A stretch of 11,695 bases of DNA, taken from RDXT01 sp033765305. Lineage in GTDB: Bacteria; Bacteroidota; Bacteroidia; J057. Both the position numbers and the translations under genes were made by a program. Below the pieces are notes generated by a model that saw only the letters and a list, made by a program, of their open reading frames with translations, did not search any database and was not told where the DNA came from. Where the stretch lies: assembly GCA_033765305.1 (NCBI GenBank), contig JANRID010000038.1, positions 1 to 11,695 of the forward strand. Direction: 5' to 3'. Each line of letters opens with the position of its first letter. Position 1 is the stretch's first letter. This document shows, piece by piece, positions 11,189 to 11,695 of the stretch.

Positions 11189-11695
11189 TCAGGGCTTTCC
11201 GGATGACTGGATCAGGCTGTTCACCATACGCTTCAGCTCGTCGATCTGGGCCTGCTGGGCCTGGATCTGCTGCTGCTGTGCCTCGATCTGGGCCTGCTGC
11301 TCCTGGATGGCCTTGAGCGCCACGACGCTCATGCCCGCGTAGTCCACCGTGTACGTCTTCTGGTCGTCGCCGCCGAAGAAGACAAACTGCGGGAAGAGCT
11401 TCTCCAGATCCTGTGCCAGGAAGCCCGAGTAGGTCTTGTCGTTTTCGTGCCCGGTGTATTTGTAGGTCTTGGCCTGCAGCTGCATCACGTTGGGCAGCAC
11501 GCTGCCCAGGCTGGCGATCTGGGTCTTGAACCGGGCATCCGAGAGGGCGGTGTACGCCCCGGAGGTCTGGTTGATGGTGGCCCGCTTGATGCCCTGCTTG
11601 TAGAATTCAAAGTCGCCCGTGGTGTTGGACGTGTAGAGGTTCCAGTAGTGGGCGTTGGAGCCCTCGTTCTGGATGCGCACGCCGTCGTTGGAGCC
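11189..11695 (-). CDS. Peptidase S74 (tail-fibre chaperone) protein, C-terminal part
   Basis: The frame is open past the right edge (codons GSNDG precede the internal GTG at 11680), so 168 C-terminal residues are present and the N-terminus is missing. A beta-rich repeat end (VRIQNEGSNAHYWNLYTSN, YKQGIKRATINQ) leads to the S74 chaperone domain: ALSDARFKTQI (S-D-x-R-x-K cleavage-type start), LQAKTYKYTG, YSGFLAQDLEKLFPQFV, VDYAGMSVVALKAIQEQ. A C-terminal coiled coil of QAQIEAQQQQIQ repeats ends the protein. In endosialidase-type tail fibres S74 trimerises the fibre and is cut off by itself. In Bacteroidota such proteins are usually chromosomal surface fibres, and pairing with a T9SS cargo gene suggests that here too. 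No phage genes are seen. Confidence 0.9.
   Translation of the reverse strand, partial: GSNDGVRIQNEGSNAHYWNLYTSNTTGDFEFYKQGIKRATINQTSGAYTALSDARFKTQIASLGSVLPNVMQLQAKTYKYTGHENDKTYSGFLAQDLEKLFPQFVFFGGDDQKTYTVDYAGMSVVALKAIQEQQAQIEAQQQQIQAQQAQIDELKRMVNSLIQSSGKP

Noticed and set aside
11189..11695. S74 tail-fibre domain as evidence of a prophage
   Set aside because: No other phage gene is visible, the neighbour is a T9SS cargo protein, and chromosomal S74 proteins are common in Bacteroidota.

Overview
The window looks like chromosomal DNA of a GC-rich member of the Bacteroidota, possibly a Saprospiria/Lewinella-like lineage (the lineage is a guess). The evidence is a type IX secretion (T9SS) C-terminal sorting domain, two YceI proteins, a DUF5777-type barrel, several predicted lipoproteins, no Shine-Dalgarno sequences before starts, and promoters of the Bacteroidota sigma type (TTG/TTTG, about 20 bp, TAnnTTTG). 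No RNA gene, CRISPR array or complete mobile element was found.

Left part (1-1900). A leftward secreted-protein gene runs off the left edge and has a good promoter at 213-244. Three short rightward genes follow: a DUF2892 membrane protein with a strong terminator, a lipocalin-like lipoprotein, and a membrane-anchored OB-fold protein. The last two are each preceded by degenerate GC-rich 22-bp tandem repeats.

Centre (1986-4728). Four tightly spaced rightward genes form a likely envelope operon: a two-domain cytochrome c-like lipoprotein, a one-domain cytochrome c-like lipoprotein that is its paralogue, a YceI lipocalin-fold protein, and a DUF5777 beta-barrel. Read together they suggest an envelope redox or lipophilic-cofactor system. 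Twenty bases after the last stop is a 45-bp near-perfect palindrome, and directly after it lies a 5'-truncated DUF234 (AAA-ATPase C-terminal, nuclease-like) gene.

Right-centre (5220-8834, all leftward). In transcription order: a Crp/Fnr regulator, a DinB-family protein, an ATP-grasp ligase, a LysE-type exporter and a DoxX-family membrane protein. DinB, ATP-grasp and LysE are 13-16 nt apart and are probably co-transcribed. They suggest synthesis and export of a small amide- or peptide-like molecule. The Crp/Fnr gene has a sigma-type promoter with a palindrome in its spacer, in a divergent region shared with a membrane-anchored alpha/beta hydrolase (8992-9870).

Right end (9890-11695, leftward). 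A canonical secreted YceI protein converges on the hydrolase at a shared hairpin. Beyond it a very small T9SS cargo protein lies 3 nt downstream of a peptidase S74 (tail-fibre type) protein that runs off the right edge; the pair ends at a strong intrinsic terminator (10632-10666).
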